From the NCBI GenBank assembly GCA_022072455.1, contig JAJVHY010000011.1:1-64000 (forward strand): a stretch of DNA of 64,000 nucleotides, written 5' to 3'. This document shows, in pieces, positions 34,578-44,389 of this stretch. The stretch's first letter is position 1. Each line of letters starts with the position of its first letter. The position numbers and the translations under genes are program-made. This DNA comes from Verrucomicrobiia bacterium. Lineage in GTDB: Bacteria > Verrucomicrobiota > Verrucomicrobiia > Palsa-1439. Below the pieces are notes generated by a model. The model saw nothing but the letters and a program-made list of their open reading frames with translations, was not told the origin of the DNA and searched no databases.

Positions 34578-36374
34578 CTACCCGGATTTCAAAACGGAAA
34601 TGAAGGCCTCTTGCGGGATGTTGACCTTGCCGACTTGCTTCATCCGCTTTTTGCCTTCCTTTTGTTTTTCCCACAGCTTGCGTTTCCGGGAAATGTCGCC
34701 GCCGTAACATTTCGCCGTTACATTTTTCGACAAAGCCTTGACCGTTTCGCGGGCGATAATTTTCCCGCCAATCGCGGCTTGGATGGCGATCTGGAACATC
34801 TGTTGCGGTATGACTTCCTGCAACTTCAACGCCAAAGCGCGCCCGCGTGCCTCCGCCTTCGTGCGGTGAACGATACTGGAGAACGCGTCCACGGGTTCGC
34901 CGTTGACGAGGATATCGAGCTTAATCAAATCGCCTTCGCGGAAGCCGGCATGCTCGTAGTCTAGTGAGCCGTACCCGCGAGTCACACTCTTGATCTTGTC
35001 ATGAAAGTCCACGACGATTTCATTGAGCGGCATCTCCGCCGTCAACATCACCCGGTGCGAATCAATCGAATCCGTCTTCTTCATCTCCCCGCGTTTTTCC
35101 ATGACCAACTGCATCATGTCCCCGATGTACTCATTCGGGCAGATGATGAACGCCTTGACGTATGGCTCCTCGATATGATCCACCACCGATAAATCCGGCA
35201 AATGCACCGGGTTGTCCACTTCGAGTATCTCGCCATCTGTCTTTAACACGTGATACACCACGCTCGGATACGTCGCGATGATGTCCATGTCGAACTGCCG
35301 GCGCAACCGCTCTTGGACAATTTCCAAATGCAGCAATCCCAAAAAACCGCACCGGAACCCAAACCCCAACGCGACTGAACTCTCCGCTTGGTACATGAAG
35401 GCCGAGTCGTTCAAATGCAATTTCCCCAACGCCGCTTTCAAATGTTCGTAGTCCGCGGAGTTGACCGGATAAATCCCCGAAAAAACCATCGGATGCACTT
35501 GCTGAAAACCCGGCAACATCTTCGAGGCTGGCCGCTTCGCATCGGTGATCGTCTCGCCGATCTTTACATCAGCCGTGCTCTTTATATTCGCGATCACATA
35601 GCCAACATCGCCAGCCTCCAACCGGTCGCGCTTCTGCGGTTTCGGGTCGAACACGCCAACATCCTTCACCTCAAATTTCGCCCCTGAACTCATCAACTGA
35701 ATCATCATCCCCGGCTGAATCGCGCCGGCAAAGAGCCGCACATACGTCACCACACCGCGGTATGTGTCGAACATTGAATCAAACACCAGCGCCTGCAATG
35801 CCTCCTCGCCGGTCGCCTGCGGTGGCGGAACATGCGCAATGACCGCCTCCAAAATATCTACGATCCCGATTCCGGTCTTCGCGCTCGCCAACACCGCCGA
35901 CTCCCCCGGTATCGCGAGAATCTCCTCCAACTGCCGGCGCGCCTCCTCGATGTTGGCGTTCGGCAAATCAATCTTGTTAATCACCGGCACCAGCGTCAGC
36001 TTCTGTTTGGTCGCGAGATGCACATTGGCGACCGTCTGCGCTTCGACCCCTTGCGCCGCGTCCACGATCAACACCGCGCCCTCGCATGCTGCCAAACTCC
36101 GCGAAACTTCATAGGCAAAGTCCACATGCCCGGGCGTGTCGATCAAGTTCAACACATACGTCTTCCCGTCCTTCGCGTGATAACTCATCGTCACCGGGTG
36201 GGCTTTGATCGTGATCCCGCGTTCGCGTTCGAGGTCCATCGAATCGAGCACCTGATCGCGCATCTCGCGTTTCTCCAGCGCGCCGGTCGTTTCGAGTAAC
36301 CGGTCCGACAAAGTCGTCTTGCCGTGGTCGATATGCGCGATGATGCAAAAATTCCGTATTAAACTGGCGTCCAT
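34578..36374 (-). CDS. lepA: Elongation factor 4 (back-translocating GTPase)
   Basis: A 598-aa translational GTPase. GTP-binding motifs are [14 protein letters not shown] (G1), [10 protein letters not shown] (G2), DTPGHVDF (G3), NKIDLPNA (G4) and SAKTGIGI (G5). The family-specific C-terminal domain is present, ending [22 protein letters not shown]. Full length for LepA. I chose ATG 36374 (MDASLIRNF), since the seven residues upstream are not conserved in kind. First gene of lepA-lepB. Confidence 0.95.
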   Translation of the reverse strand: MDASLIRNFCIIAHIDHGKTTLSDRLLETTGALEKREMRDQVLDSMDLERERGITIKAHPVTMSYHAKDGKTYVLNLIDTPGHVDFAYEVSRSLAACEGAVLIVDAAQGVEAQTVANVHLATKQKLTLVPVINKIDLPNANIEEARRQLEEILAIPGESAVLASAKTGIGIVDILEAVIAHVPPPQATGEEALQALVFDSMFDTYRGVVTYVRLFAGAIQPGMMIQLMSSGAKFEVKDVGVFDPKPQKRDRLEAGDVGYVIANIKSTADVKIGETITDAKRPASKMLPGFQQVHPMVFSGIYPVNSADYEHLKAALGKLHLNDSAFMYQAESSVALGFGFRCGFLGLLHLEIVQERLRRQFDMDIIATYPSVVYHVLKTDGEILEVDNPVHLPDLSVVDHIEEPYVKAFIICPNEYIGDMMQLVMEKRGEMKKTDSIDSHRVMLTAEMPLNEIVVDFHDKIKSVTRGYGSLDYEHAGFREGDLIKLDILVNGEPVDAFSSIVHRTKAEARGRALALKLQEVIPQQMFQIAIQAAIGGKIIARETVKALSKNVTAKCYGGDISRKRKLWEKQKEGKKRMKQVGKVNIPQEAFISVLKSG

Positions 36375-36497
36375 TGAAGCCGCGCACTCTAGCATCCTTC
36401 CCGGAAAACTGACAAACTTTTTACAAACTCCTTACCGCTTTCTGACCACTCTTCCGGTAATCTCGTGTCAGATGAGGCAGAAAGGAAACCAAACCAA

Positions 36498-37814
36498 ATG
36501 AAACCCACCCTCCCCCTCATCGCCGCCCTCGCGTTGGCAACACTCGTGTCTGCCCACGCCGCCCCCGAAGTCAAAGTCATCGCCGGCCTCGGCCGTCCCG
36601 TCTTGCCGGCGGACGAAAAAGGCACGACTTACCTCAAAGTCGCGCTGACCGGCTTCTCCAGCACCCGCATGGAACGCCGCACCCCCGTCAACGTCGCCAT
36701 CGTCCTCGACCGGTCGGGCTCGATGTCCGGCGAAAAAATCCGCAAAGCCAAGGAAGCCGCGATCATGGCCATTGACCGGCTTAACTCCGACGACATCGTC
36801 TCCGTCATCGCGTTCGACGACAAAGTCCAAGTACTCGTCCCGGCCACCAAAGTCTCCGACCGCGCCGGCATCCAGGCCGCCATCGAACGCCTCCAACCCG
36901 GTGGTTCGACCGCGATCTTTGCCGGCGTCAGCAAAGGTGCCGCCGAAGTCCGCAAGTTCCTCAGCCGGGAACGCATGAACCGCGTCATCCTGCTCTCCGA
37001 CGGCCTCGCCAATGTCGGCCCCAGTTCTCCCGGCGAGCTCGGCGAGCTCGGCGCGTCGCTCATCAAAGAACGCATCTCGGTCACCACCATCGGCCTCGGC
37101 GACGGCTTCAATGAAGACCTGATGACCCAACTTGCCCGGCAAAGCGACGGCAATCACGGTTTCGCCGAAAATGCCGGCGACCTCGCGCGCATCTTCAACG
37201 CCGAATTCGGCGACATCCTCTCCGTCGTCGCCCAGGAAGTCTGCGTGAAGATCCGTTGCGCTGAAGGTTTCCGGCCCGTCCGCGTCCTCGGCCGCGATGC
37301 CGACATTACCGGCCAACAAGTCGTTGTCCGGTTGAACCAACTTTACGCCGACCAGGAAAAGTACGTCATCCTCGAAGTTGAAACCCCGGCCACCGCCAGC
37401 GGCCGCACCCGGCAACTCGCGTCCGTCGAAGTCACCTACGCCAACATGGCCACGCGCAACAGCGCCTCCCACTCGCTGTCCGTTACGGCGTCATTCAACG
37501 CCTCCCGACGGATGGTCGAGGAACGCGAAGATCGTTCGATCATGGCCAGCGCCATCGAATTGATCGGCGTCGAAAACAACAAACGCGCCCTCGCCCTCCG
37601 CGATGCCGGCAAAATCGAGGAAGCCAAGTCCGCGCTCGTTGGCAACAGGGACTTCCTCACTGAAAACGCTGCACGCTATGATGCGCCAAAACTCAAAGAG
37701 TATGGTGTTTCCAACGATGCGCAATCCAAGCAACTCGACGAATCGAGCTGGAATCTGAATCGCAAGAGCATGAAAAAAGATCAGTATTCGCGCGAAGCGC
37801 AACAATCCTACTGA
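36498..37814 (+). CDS. Exported von Willebrand factor A domain protein
   Basis: A 438-aa protein with a signal peptide (about 1-22, ending AHAA). It carries a VWA domain with a complete metal-ion site: DRSGS, the Thr of GGSTAIF, and LLSDG. The C-terminal 190 residues look like a beta-rich segment followed by a charged helical tail. Such proteins (YfbK/batA-like) assemble complexes in the periplasm (family knowledge, role here unknown). AAAGGA lies about ten bases before ATG 36498. The histidine kinase begins on the next base after its stop, which implies co-expression. Confidence 0.86.
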   Translation: MKPTLPLIAALALATLVSAHAAPEVKVIAGLGRPVLPADEKGTTYLKVALTGFSSTRMERRTPVNVAIVLDRSGSMSGEKIRKAKEAAIMAIDRLNSDDIVSVIAFDDKVQVLVPATKVSDRAGIQAAIERLQPGGSTAIFAGVSKGAAEVRKFLSRERMNRVILLSDGLANVGPSSPGELGELGASLIKERISVTTIGLGDGFNEDLMTQLARQSDGNHGFAENAGDLARIFNAEFGDILSVVAQEVCVKIRCAEGFRPVRVLGRDADITGQQVVVRLNQLYADQEKYVILEVETPATASGRTRQLASVEVTYANMATRNSASHSLSVTASFNASRRMVEEREDRSIMASAIELIGVENNKRALALRDAGKIEEAKSALVGNRDFLTENAARYDAPKLKEYGVSNDAQSKQLDESSWNLNRKSMKKDQYSREAQQSY

Positions 37815-39293
37815 GTGAAACCGAAACTGCTCATCATCTATCTGCTCCTCGTGCTCGTGCCGTTGGCCCTGCTGGCTGGACTTGGTGTCCGCATGGCGCA
37901 CGATGAGCAGACGATGATGCGGCAGCGGTTCCGAGAAATCCTCACCGACCAACTCCGTGAAATTGACGCCACCATTGCCGGCCTTGTCGCCGCCCGCGAA
38001 CGCGACCTCCAGCAAACACTCGAACTCCCGGACTTCGATCCCTCCCGGCTCCGCGAACTCATCCGCGACAACCCGTTCATCCGGCAACTCTTCGTCCTCG
38101 ATAAAACCGGCCAACGTCTCTACCCGCCAGCCGCCGGCCCTTACACCACCGCTGAACGTGACTTCCTCGAACGCGCCGGCCAAATCTGGAAAGACCAACA
38201 ACAGTTCTACCGCAACAGCGAAGGTGCCGCCGATCACGGCTGGTACGTCTGGTTCTGGGGCAATGGTTTCAACCTCGCCTACTGGCGCCGCGACGCCGCC
38301 GGCAACATCCGCGGCGCCGAAGTCGAACGCACCCGCCTCATGGCCGACATCATCGCCGCGTTACCGGAAGCCGAATCCATCGGCGGACGTATCACCCTCG
38401 CCGACTCCGCCGGCAACCCCGTCTACCAATGGGGTGCTCACACCCCCTCCCCCACCGAACTCCCCCAAGCCACCCTCCCCCTCGCGACCCCATTGAATAC
38501 GTGGCACTTAGCCTATTACGCACCCGTGACCGGCTTCGGTCAGTCGCTCCGTTCTTCGCTCTTCATTGGCCTTGCCGGCATCGCGCTCGCGTTGACGTTG
38601 TTGGCGATATACTTCTACCGGGAAAACACCCGGCAACTCCGCGAAGCCACCCAACGCGTCAGCTTTGTCAACCAAGTCTCCCACGAACTCAAAACCCCGC
38701 TCACGAACATCCGCCTGTACGCCGAACTTCTCGAAAAGGATTTGCCCGAAACGAACCGGCACGTCGGCATCATCGTCGCCGAAAGCCAACGCCTCAGCCG
38801 GCTGATCGCCAACGTCCTCCGGTTCGCCCGGCCGCGCACGTTGCACAAAACTGCCGGCACCGTGGATGAGACCGTGCGTTCGGTCATCGAAGATTTCACC
38901 CCGGCCCTCGCCGCAAAAGACATCGTAGTGAATTTCACCGGCAACGCTCCGCGACCGGTCGAGTTCGATGCCGACGCCCTCGAACAAATTCTCGGCAACC
39001 TCCTCAGCAACGTCGAGAAATACGCTCCCGGCAAGCCCGTCACCGTCACCACCGTCCAAACCGACCGGGAAACATTGATCACCGTCACCGATGGTGGCCC
39101 CGGTATTCCCGCCGGTCAGCGTGACGACATTTTCAAGCCGTTCTATCGACTCAGCAACAAACTCAGCGACGGCGTCACCGGCACCGGTATTGGCCTCACA
39201 ATTGCCCGCGACCTCGCCCGGCAACACGGCGGCGATCTCGTTCTGTTACCGGCGGATGTGGGCGCAAGTTTTCAAGTCAAACTAACCGCATGA
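37815..39293 (+). CDS. Membrane sensor histidine kinase
   Basis: A 492-aa kinase. TM1 lies at 5-25, a periplasmic sensor of about 220 residues follows, and TM2 is at 248-267. The HisKA helix FVNQVSHELKTPLTNIR has the phosphorylated His at 290. The ATP-binding domain shows NLLSNVEKYA (N box), DGGPGIP (G1), FKPFYR (F box) and GTGIGLTIARDLARQHGG (G2). It starts with GTG directly after the VWA gene. The response regulator is two genes downstream, behind the DUF4139-like protein, and is the likely partner. Confidence 0.93.
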   Translation: MKPKLLIIYLLLVLVPLALLAGLGVRMAHDEQTMMRQRFREILTDQLREIDATIAGLVAARERDLQQTLELPDFDPSRLRELIRDNPFIRQLFVLDKTGQRLYPPAAGPYTTAERDFLERAGQIWKDQQQFYRNSEGAADHGWYVWFWGNGFNLAYWRRDAAGNIRGAEVERTRLMADIIAALPEAESIGGRITLADSAGNPVYQWGAHTPSPTELPQATLPLATPLNTWHLAYYAPVTGFGQSLRSSLFIGLAGIALALTLLAIYFYRENTRQLREATQRVSFVNQVSHELKTPLTNIRLYAELLEKDLPETNRHVGIIVAESQRLSRLIANVLRFARPRTLHKTAGTVDETVRSVIEDFTPALAAKDIVVNFTGNAPRPVEFDADALEQILGNLLSNVEKYAPGKPVTVTTVQTDRETLITVTDGGPGIPAGQRDDIFKPFYRLSNKLSDGVTGTGIGLTIARDLARQHGGDLVLLPADVGASFQVKLTA

Positions 39294-39306
39294 AAGGAGC
39301 ACTCCG

Positions 39307-41061
39307 ATGAACTGTTTTCGTTTTACGTTCGTCTTGACAATCAGTGCCGTGACGTTTGCACACGCCGATGAAGATGCACCGGCATTGAGCGCGCTGGCGC
39401 GGATGCCGGTCCGGGAAGTCACGGTGTTCAAGGACGGACATGCCTTCGTTTCCCATCAAGGAAAACTGCCGACAGACGCCGCCGGTAATGTGTTGATGGA
39501 TTATCTCCCCGCGCCGGTCTTTGGCACGTTTTGGCCGTCCAGCATGACCAAGAACGCCAAACTCACCGCCGTGACCGCCGGGCAGCGTCGTGTCACGGTT
39601 ACCCGCACGCCGCTGAGCATTCGTGAGTTGATCGAAGCCAACGTCGGCGCGGAAGTCATGATTTCCGAAACAACCCGTTACGAGGCGACGATTCTCGGGA
39701 TGACGGAGCGCAGCGCCGCGGAATTGGAGGCCATCGCACCGCCGAATGCCGGCGAGATGCTTCCGCAAAAAGGCAACGTCGTTCTACTGAAAACGATCGA
39801 AGGCACGAAGGCTGTCAACATCGAGCGCATCGTGGATGTGACCTTCAAAACGCCCCCAAAAACCGGCGGCGGTAATGTTGAATTCCGCAATTTGCTGACC
39901 TTGAAACTCGACTGGAGTGGCCGTAAACCCGAGGCAACTGCCGAGGTCGGTTTGATGTATGTCCAGCGCGGGATCCGTTGGATTCCCAACTACAAGGTGA
40001 CGATTGACGGCGCCGGCAAAGCCACCGTCAAACTCCAGGCGACCTTGCTCAATGAGTTGACCGATTTGGAGGACGTGACCTGTCATCTCGTGATTGGAGT
40101 GCCGACGTTTCAGTTCAAGGATACGCCCGACCCGATGGCCTTGCAGGGCGCGTTGGCGCAACTCTCGCAATACTTCCGCGAAGCCGATCCGCGGACCGGT
40201 CAGTATCAGATGCTCTCCAACGCTCTGATGACGCAAGCCCCGCGAATGTCGGAATACCGGGCGAGCCAACCCGCGCCCACCGATCTCGGCCCCGAAGTCA
40301 CCGGCGGTGAAGCGTCGGAAGACCTCTACATGTTCACGGTGAAAAATGTGACCTTGAAAAAAGGCCAACGCATGGTGTTGCCGGTGACGGAGTTTACCGT
40401 GCCGTACCGGGACGTTTACACGCTCGAGTTGCCATTCGCGCCGCCGCCGGAAGTGTGGCGGAATTTCAACAACCAACAGCAAGGCGAACTGGCCCGGTTG
40501 CTCTCCGCGCCGAAAGTGATGCACAAGATCCGGCTCGAGAATAAGAGCGAGCATCCGTTCACGACCGCGCCGGCGTTGATCGTCCAGAACGACCGAGTCC
40601 TCGGTCAGGGGATGATGACCTACACCTCGAAAGGCGGTCAGTCGGACTTGCCGATCACTGCGGCCGTGGACATTCAGGTGAAAAAAACAGACACCGAAAC
40701 CAAACGGACGCCGAACGCGGTCAACTGGGACGGCAACAGTTACGCGCGCATTGATCTGACCGGCGCCGTGCGCTTGACCAACTACGGCAGCAAACCGGTG
40801 GACTTGGAAGTGACCCGGTACGTTCTCGGCAACATCACCGAAGCCGGCAACGACGGGAAAATTGAGATGGTCAACGTGTTCGAAGATTCGAGCTTTGCGC
40901 CAAGCGGCGGCGCGGATTACCGGCCGTATTGGTGGAGTTGGTGGAACTGGCCGTACTGGTGGAGCCGCTTCAACGGCATCGGACGCGCGGATTGGAAACT
41001 GACCATCGCCGCCGGCAAGTCCGAATCACTCAATTACACTTGGCACTACTTCTGGCGTTAA
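39307..41061 (+). CDS. Exported DUF4139-like protein
   Basis: A 584-aa protein with a signal peptide (ending FAHA-D near 20). Residues about 210-290 (VGLMYVQRGIRWIPNYKVTI and LNELTDLEDVTCHLVIGVP) match the DUF4139 pattern of beta-rich periplasmic proteins. Near the C-terminus a Trp/Tyr/Pro cluster, YWWSWWNWPYWWSR (about 540-555), is very unusual and followed by 25 residues ending HYFWR. ATG 39307 has an AAAGGAG site. It lies between the histidine kinase and its regulator, so it is probably an auxiliary or target of that system (inference). Confidence 0.82.
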   Translation: MNCFRFTFVLTISAVTFAHADEDAPALSALARMPVREVTVFKDGHAFVSHQGKLPTDAAGNVLMDYLPAPVFGTFWPSSMTKNAKLTAVTAGQRRVTVTRTPLSIRELIEANVGAEVMISETTRYEATILGMTERSAAELEAIAPPNAGEMLPQKGNVVLLKTIEGTKAVNIERIVDVTFKTPPKTGGGNVEFRNLLTLKLDWSGRKPEATAEVGLMYVQRGIRWIPNYKVTIDGAGKATVKLQATLLNELTDLEDVTCHLVIGVPTFQFKDTPDPMALQGALAQLSQYFREADPRTGQYQMLSNALMTQAPRMSEYRASQPAPTDLGPEVTGGEASEDLYMFTVKNVTLKKGQRMVLPVTEFTVPYRDVYTLELPFAPPPEVWRNFNNQQQGELARLLSAPKVMHKIRLENKSEHPFTTAPALIVQNDRVLGQGMMTYTSKGGQSDLPITAAVDIQVKKTDTETKRTPNAVNWDGNSYARIDLTGAVRLTNYGSKPVDLEVTRYVLGNITEAGNDGKIEMVNVFEDSSFAPSGGADYRPYWWSWWNWPYWWSRFNGIGRADWKLTIAAGKSESLNYTWHYFWR

Positions 41062-41062
41062 C

Positions 41063-41740
41063 ATGAAAGTCCTCATCGCCGAAGACGATCAACACACCCG
41101 GCGCGGCTTGGCGGAAATTCTCGACGCCGAGGGTTACCGGACTATTGCCGCCAAGGATGGCCGGGAAGCCGTGGCGCTCGTTGAACGCGAAAAACCGGAC
41201 TTCATCTGCCTCGACATCATGATGCCGGGAATCAACGGCTATGATGTTTGCCGGGAGATCCGCAAAAAGAATCCGACGGTGCCGATCATCTTCATCAGCG
41301 CGAAGTCGGAGGAAATCGACAAGATTCTCGGCCTCGAACTCGGCGCGGACGACTTCATCGTGAAACCGTTCGGCGTGAAGGAAGTTGTCGCTCGAATCCG
41401 TGCTGTTACGCGCCGGTGTCTGGCGCGCCCGGCGCAAGCAGTGAGCTTTGTGATGGGTGGGTTGACCGTGTTACCGGACGAACTCCGCGCCCGCCGCGGT
41501 CAGGCCGTGATTGATCTCAGTCTCCGCGACATAAAAATCCTCACCCTCCTCCACGCCAACGCCGGTAAGGTCGTGACGCGCGATGCGTTCTTCAATGAAT
41601 GCTGGGGTCTGGACCACATCCCCAATAGTCGGACGCTTGACCAGCACATCGCCCAACTCCGCAAACGCATTGAGCTCGACCCGAAGACCCCGGTCATCAT
41701 CCAAACCGTCCACGGCCTCGGTTACCGCTACGATAAATAG
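41063..41740 (+). CDS. OmpR-type response regulator
   Basis: A 225-aa transcription factor. The receiver has the acidic pair E7 and D8, phosphorylated D51 in CLDIMMPG and K101 in VKPFG. The effector is a winged helix (about 130-222) of the OmpR/PhoB type: LSLRDIKILTLLHANAGKVVTRD, then RTLDQHIAQLRKRIE. It starts one base after the DUF4139-like gene stop. The kinase at 37815 is the obvious partner. Confidence 0.94.
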   Translation: MKVLIAEDDQHTRRGLAEILDAEGYRTIAAKDGREAVALVEREKPDFICLDIMMPGINGYDVCREIRKKNPTVPIIFISAKSEEIDKILGLELGADDFIVKPFGVKEVVARIRAVTRRCLARPAQAVSFVMGGLTVLPDELRARRGQAVIDLSLRDIKILTLLHANAGKVVTRDAFFNECWGLDHIPNSRTLDQHIAQLRKRIELDPKTPVIIQTVHGLGYRYDK

Positions 41741-41776
41741 GGTAAATGTTGGCCCAAAAGCTGCAATTTAGCGGCC

Positions 41777-42508
41777 ATGCGCCTGTTTCTTTTCAGCCTG
41801 CTAATCGCGACGAGTGCGCCGGCGGATAACATCCAACTCGCAACCGGTAAATACCTCAGCGGCTGGGTCACGGAGTTTCGCAACGACAGTTTTGTCATCG
41901 CGACATCAGCCGACAAAAGCACCACGATTCCCGCCACGCAGGTGGCCGGGATTGATTTCACCGGTGGCTCGACACGGGCGCACGTCGTGACCCGCGAACA
42001 GAAAGCGTTCAGTGGCGTCATTTGGCTTTACACGCGGGGGGCCTTCAATTTCCAGGACGCCAATGGCGAGACGACCCGGTTGCCGATGGCCAAGGTGGCG
42101 ATAATCCGCTTTGGTGATACGCCGCCCGCGCCAGCCGGCGCACCACCAGCACCGCCGGTGGCCAAGCCGGCCACGACTGAGAAGATCAAACTCATCGCCC
42201 GTGGCGACCGGGTGGACATCGACAAACACCTCGTCCGTGGCAAGGTCACGATTGTGGATTTCTACGCCGACTGGTGCGGCCCCTGTCGGCAGGTCGCGCC
42301 AATTCTCGAACGCTACGTCCGCAGCGATGGCGATCTGGTGTTGCGCAAAATTGACATCGTCAACTGGGGGACTGCCGTCACCCAACAACATCAGGTGCGC
42401 AGTGTTCCGTTCATCCGCATCTACGACCGCACTGGCAAACTCGTTGAACAATTCACCGGCTTCAATGAATTGAAGTTTCAAAGGGCCATTCAAAAAGCCA
42501 AGGGCTGA
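41777..42508 (+). CDS. Exported thioredoxin-like protein with N-terminal SH3-like beta repeats
   Basis: A 243-aa protein. Residues 1-17 are a signal peptide. Residues 20-115 form two beta-rich repeats, with IQLATGKYLSGWV and ARIDFTG-type pieces, and then a Pro/Ala linker (115-135). The thioredoxin fold spans 140-240 with WCGPC at 166-170 and the cis-Pro in SVPFIRI. It would act in the periplasm on disulfides, perhaps as a reductant or chaperone. It is the first of two tandem paralogues. Confidence 0.86.
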   Translation: MRLFLFSLLIATSAPADNIQLATGKYLSGWVTEFRNDSFVIATSADKSTTIPATQVAGIDFTGGSTRAHVVTREQKAFSGVIWLYTRGAFNFQDANGETTRLPMAKVAIIRFGDTPPAPAGAPPAPPVAKPATTEKIKLIARGDRVDIDKHLVRGKVTIVDFYADWCGPCRQVAPILERYVRSDGDLVLRKIDIVNWGTAVTQQHQVRSVPFIRIYDRTGKLVEQFTGFNELKFQRAIQKAKG

Positions 42509-42557
42509 GCACACGTCGCATTTGAATTCTCCGGCACTCTGCGGTACAAGAGCCGGC

Positions 42558-43238
42558 ATGCGATTCACTGTTTTCCTCCTGCTGCTCGGTGCCAGCGTCG
42601 TTCGCGCCGATACAATCCACTTCACCTCCGGTAAGGCCCTTACCGGCCGGGTCGTGGGTTTCACCAACGGCACCTTCGAGTACGAAGATGACAAACGCGC
42701 CACGCAACGGCTGGCTGCAGGCATGATCCAGCGCATCGAATTTGACAACGTCACCGGGACCCTCGACACGCGCACCCAAGGCAAAATTACCGCCACCATC
42801 CGCCGCTACGACAAAGCCGCCTTTGAGTTCCAGGATGCCACCGGCAAAGACCGGTCGGTGCCCGCGCTCATGGTCAACTCGGTCAATTTCGGCAGTGGCG
42901 GTGGGAGCACCAAATCAGTTGACCACATCACCGGGGGCGATCTGGAGAAGCAACTCGTCGCCGGTAAAGTCACCATCGTGGATTTCTACGCCGATTGGTG
43001 CGGCCCGTGCCGGCGGCTCGCGCCCGAATTGGAAAAACTCGCCAACAACGACGGCGAAGTGGCACTCCGCAAAGTCAATGTGGACAAGAACAAACAACTC
43101 GCCGCCAAATACGGCGTGCGCGGCATTCCGCATGTCATCGTCTTCGACAAGGCGGGCAAAAACCGCGGCACCGTTGTCGGCGCGAATATCGCCGGCATTA
43201 AAGAACTCGTGACCAAAGCCAAAGGAAAATCCAGCTAG
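42558..43238 (+). CDS. Exported thioredoxin-like protein, second tandem copy
   Basis: A 226-aa paralogue of the preceding protein, with the same order: signal peptide (1-17), two beta repeats (TIHFTSGKALTGRVVGF, then QGKITATIRRYDKAAFEFQD), short Gly/Ser linker, and a thioredoxin domain with WCGPC at 147-151 and cis-Pro in RGIPHVIVF. The linker is shorter and lacks the Pro-rich stretch. ATG 42558 is preferred over 42522 because the signal peptide begins there. It ends two bases before the M29 aminopeptidase. Confidence 0.86.
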   Translation: MRFTVFLLLLGASVVRADTIHFTSGKALTGRVVGFTNGTFEYEDDKRATQRLAAGMIQRIEFDNVTGTLDTRTQGKITATIRRYDKAAFEFQDATGKDRSVPALMVNSVNFGSGGGSTKSVDHITGGDLEKQLVAGKVTIVDFYADWCGPCRRLAPELEKLANNDGEVALRKVNVDKNKQLAAKYGVRGIPHVIVFDKAGKNRGTVVGANIAGIKELVTKAKGKSS

Positions 43239-43240
43239 CC

Positions 43241-44362
43241 ATGTCTGACCCGCGCCTCGTCAAACTCGCCCGTCTTCTCACTGAATACTCCGTCAACCTC
43301 AAACCCGGTGACATCGTCGCCATCAACGGTGAAGCCATCGCCGCGCCGGCGATTCGCGAAGTCTATCGCGCTGCGATCAAACGCGGCGCATTCGTCATCA
43401 CCGACATCGCCCTCGATGGTTTGCCGGAGATTTTCTATGCGGAAGCCAACAAGGACCAACTCAGGTGGGTTTCGCCATTCGCCAAGTTCAAAATCAAAAA
43501 CATTGATGCCTCCATCGGGTTCTGGGCCGACGAAAATACCAAGTCGCTCACCAACGTCGACCCGCAGCGCCTTGCCGCCGCCAGTGCCGCGCGCAAACCG
43601 TTGAGCAAGATTTTCATGGATCGCAGCGCGCAGAAAAGCCTCCGCTGGGTCGGCACACAATGGCCCTGCCAAGCCAGCGCGCAGGACGCCGAAATGTCGT
43701 TAGAAGAATATGAAAATTTCGTCTACGGTGCCGGTCACCTTGACGACCCCGATCCGATCCAAACGTGGAAACGGATCTCAAAATCGCAACAAGCGTTGAC
43801 CGATTTCCTGAACAAAGCCCGCGAGATCCGCATCATCGCCGAAGACACCGACCTGCGCTATTCCTGCCGGGGCCGCAAGTGGGTCAACTGCGATGGCCAC
43901 TACAATTTTCCCGACGGCGAAGTCTTTACCGGCCCGGTTGAAACGAGTGTGACCGGGCATGTGAAATACAGTTTCCCGGCCGTCCACAATGGCCGGGAAG
44001 TCCACGGGGCACGCCTGACTTTCGACGCCGGCAAAGTCGTCAAAGCTGAAGCTGACAAGGGGCAGGATTTTCTCCGCGCGATGATTGCGATGGACAAAGG
44101 CGCGTGTTACCTCGGCGAAGCGGCCATCGGCACCAACTACAACATTCAGCGCTACACGAAAAACACTCTGTTCGACGAAAAGATCGGCGGCACCATCCAT
44201 CTCGCCCTCGGTGCCGGCTATCCCGAAACCGGCAACAAGAATCGCAGTGGCCTGCACTGGGATATGGTTTGTGACTTGCGTCAAGGCGGCGCGATTTATG
44301 CCGATGGCGAGCTGATCCAGAAGAACGGTCACTTCCTCAACAATAAGTTTCCGCAACCATAA
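43241..44362 (+). CDS. M29 (thermophilic) aminopeptidase family metallopeptidase
   Basis: A 373-aa cytosolic peptidase of the AmpS/PepS type that removes N-terminal residues, usually with Zn or Co. Metal-binding parts are visible as NFPDGEVFTGPV, LGEAAIGTNYN, FDEKIGGTIHLALG and SGLHWDMVCDL. Usual family length is about 410; this is a shorter member. No signal peptide. It starts two bases after the thioredoxin gene and precedes the aldo-keto reductase by 27 bases. Confidence 0.9.
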   Translation: MSDPRLVKLARLLTEYSVNLKPGDIVAINGEAIAAPAIREVYRAAIKRGAFVITDIALDGLPEIFYAEANKDQLRWVSPFAKFKIKNIDASIGFWADENTKSLTNVDPQRLAAASAARKPLSKIFMDRSAQKSLRWVGTQWPCQASAQDAEMSLEEYENFVYGAGHLDDPDPIQTWKRISKSQQALTDFLNKAREIRIIAEDTDLRYSCRGRKWVNCDGHYNFPDGEVFTGPVETSVTGHVKYSFPAVHNGREVHGARLTFDAGKVVKAEADKGQDFLRAMIAMDKGACYLGEAAIGTNYNIQRYTKNTLFDEKIGGTIHLALGAGYPETGNKNRSGLHWDMVCDLRQGGAIYADGELIQKNGHFLNNKFPQP

Positions 44363-44389
44363 AATCCGTGAACCGCCAAGGAGTCAATC

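Noticed and set aside
36468-37472. Long minus-strand open frame (334 codons) antisense to the VWA gene
   Set aside because: The plus strand has a clear signal peptide and VWA motifs. The minus frame is a by-product of G+C-rich third positions and shows no family motif.
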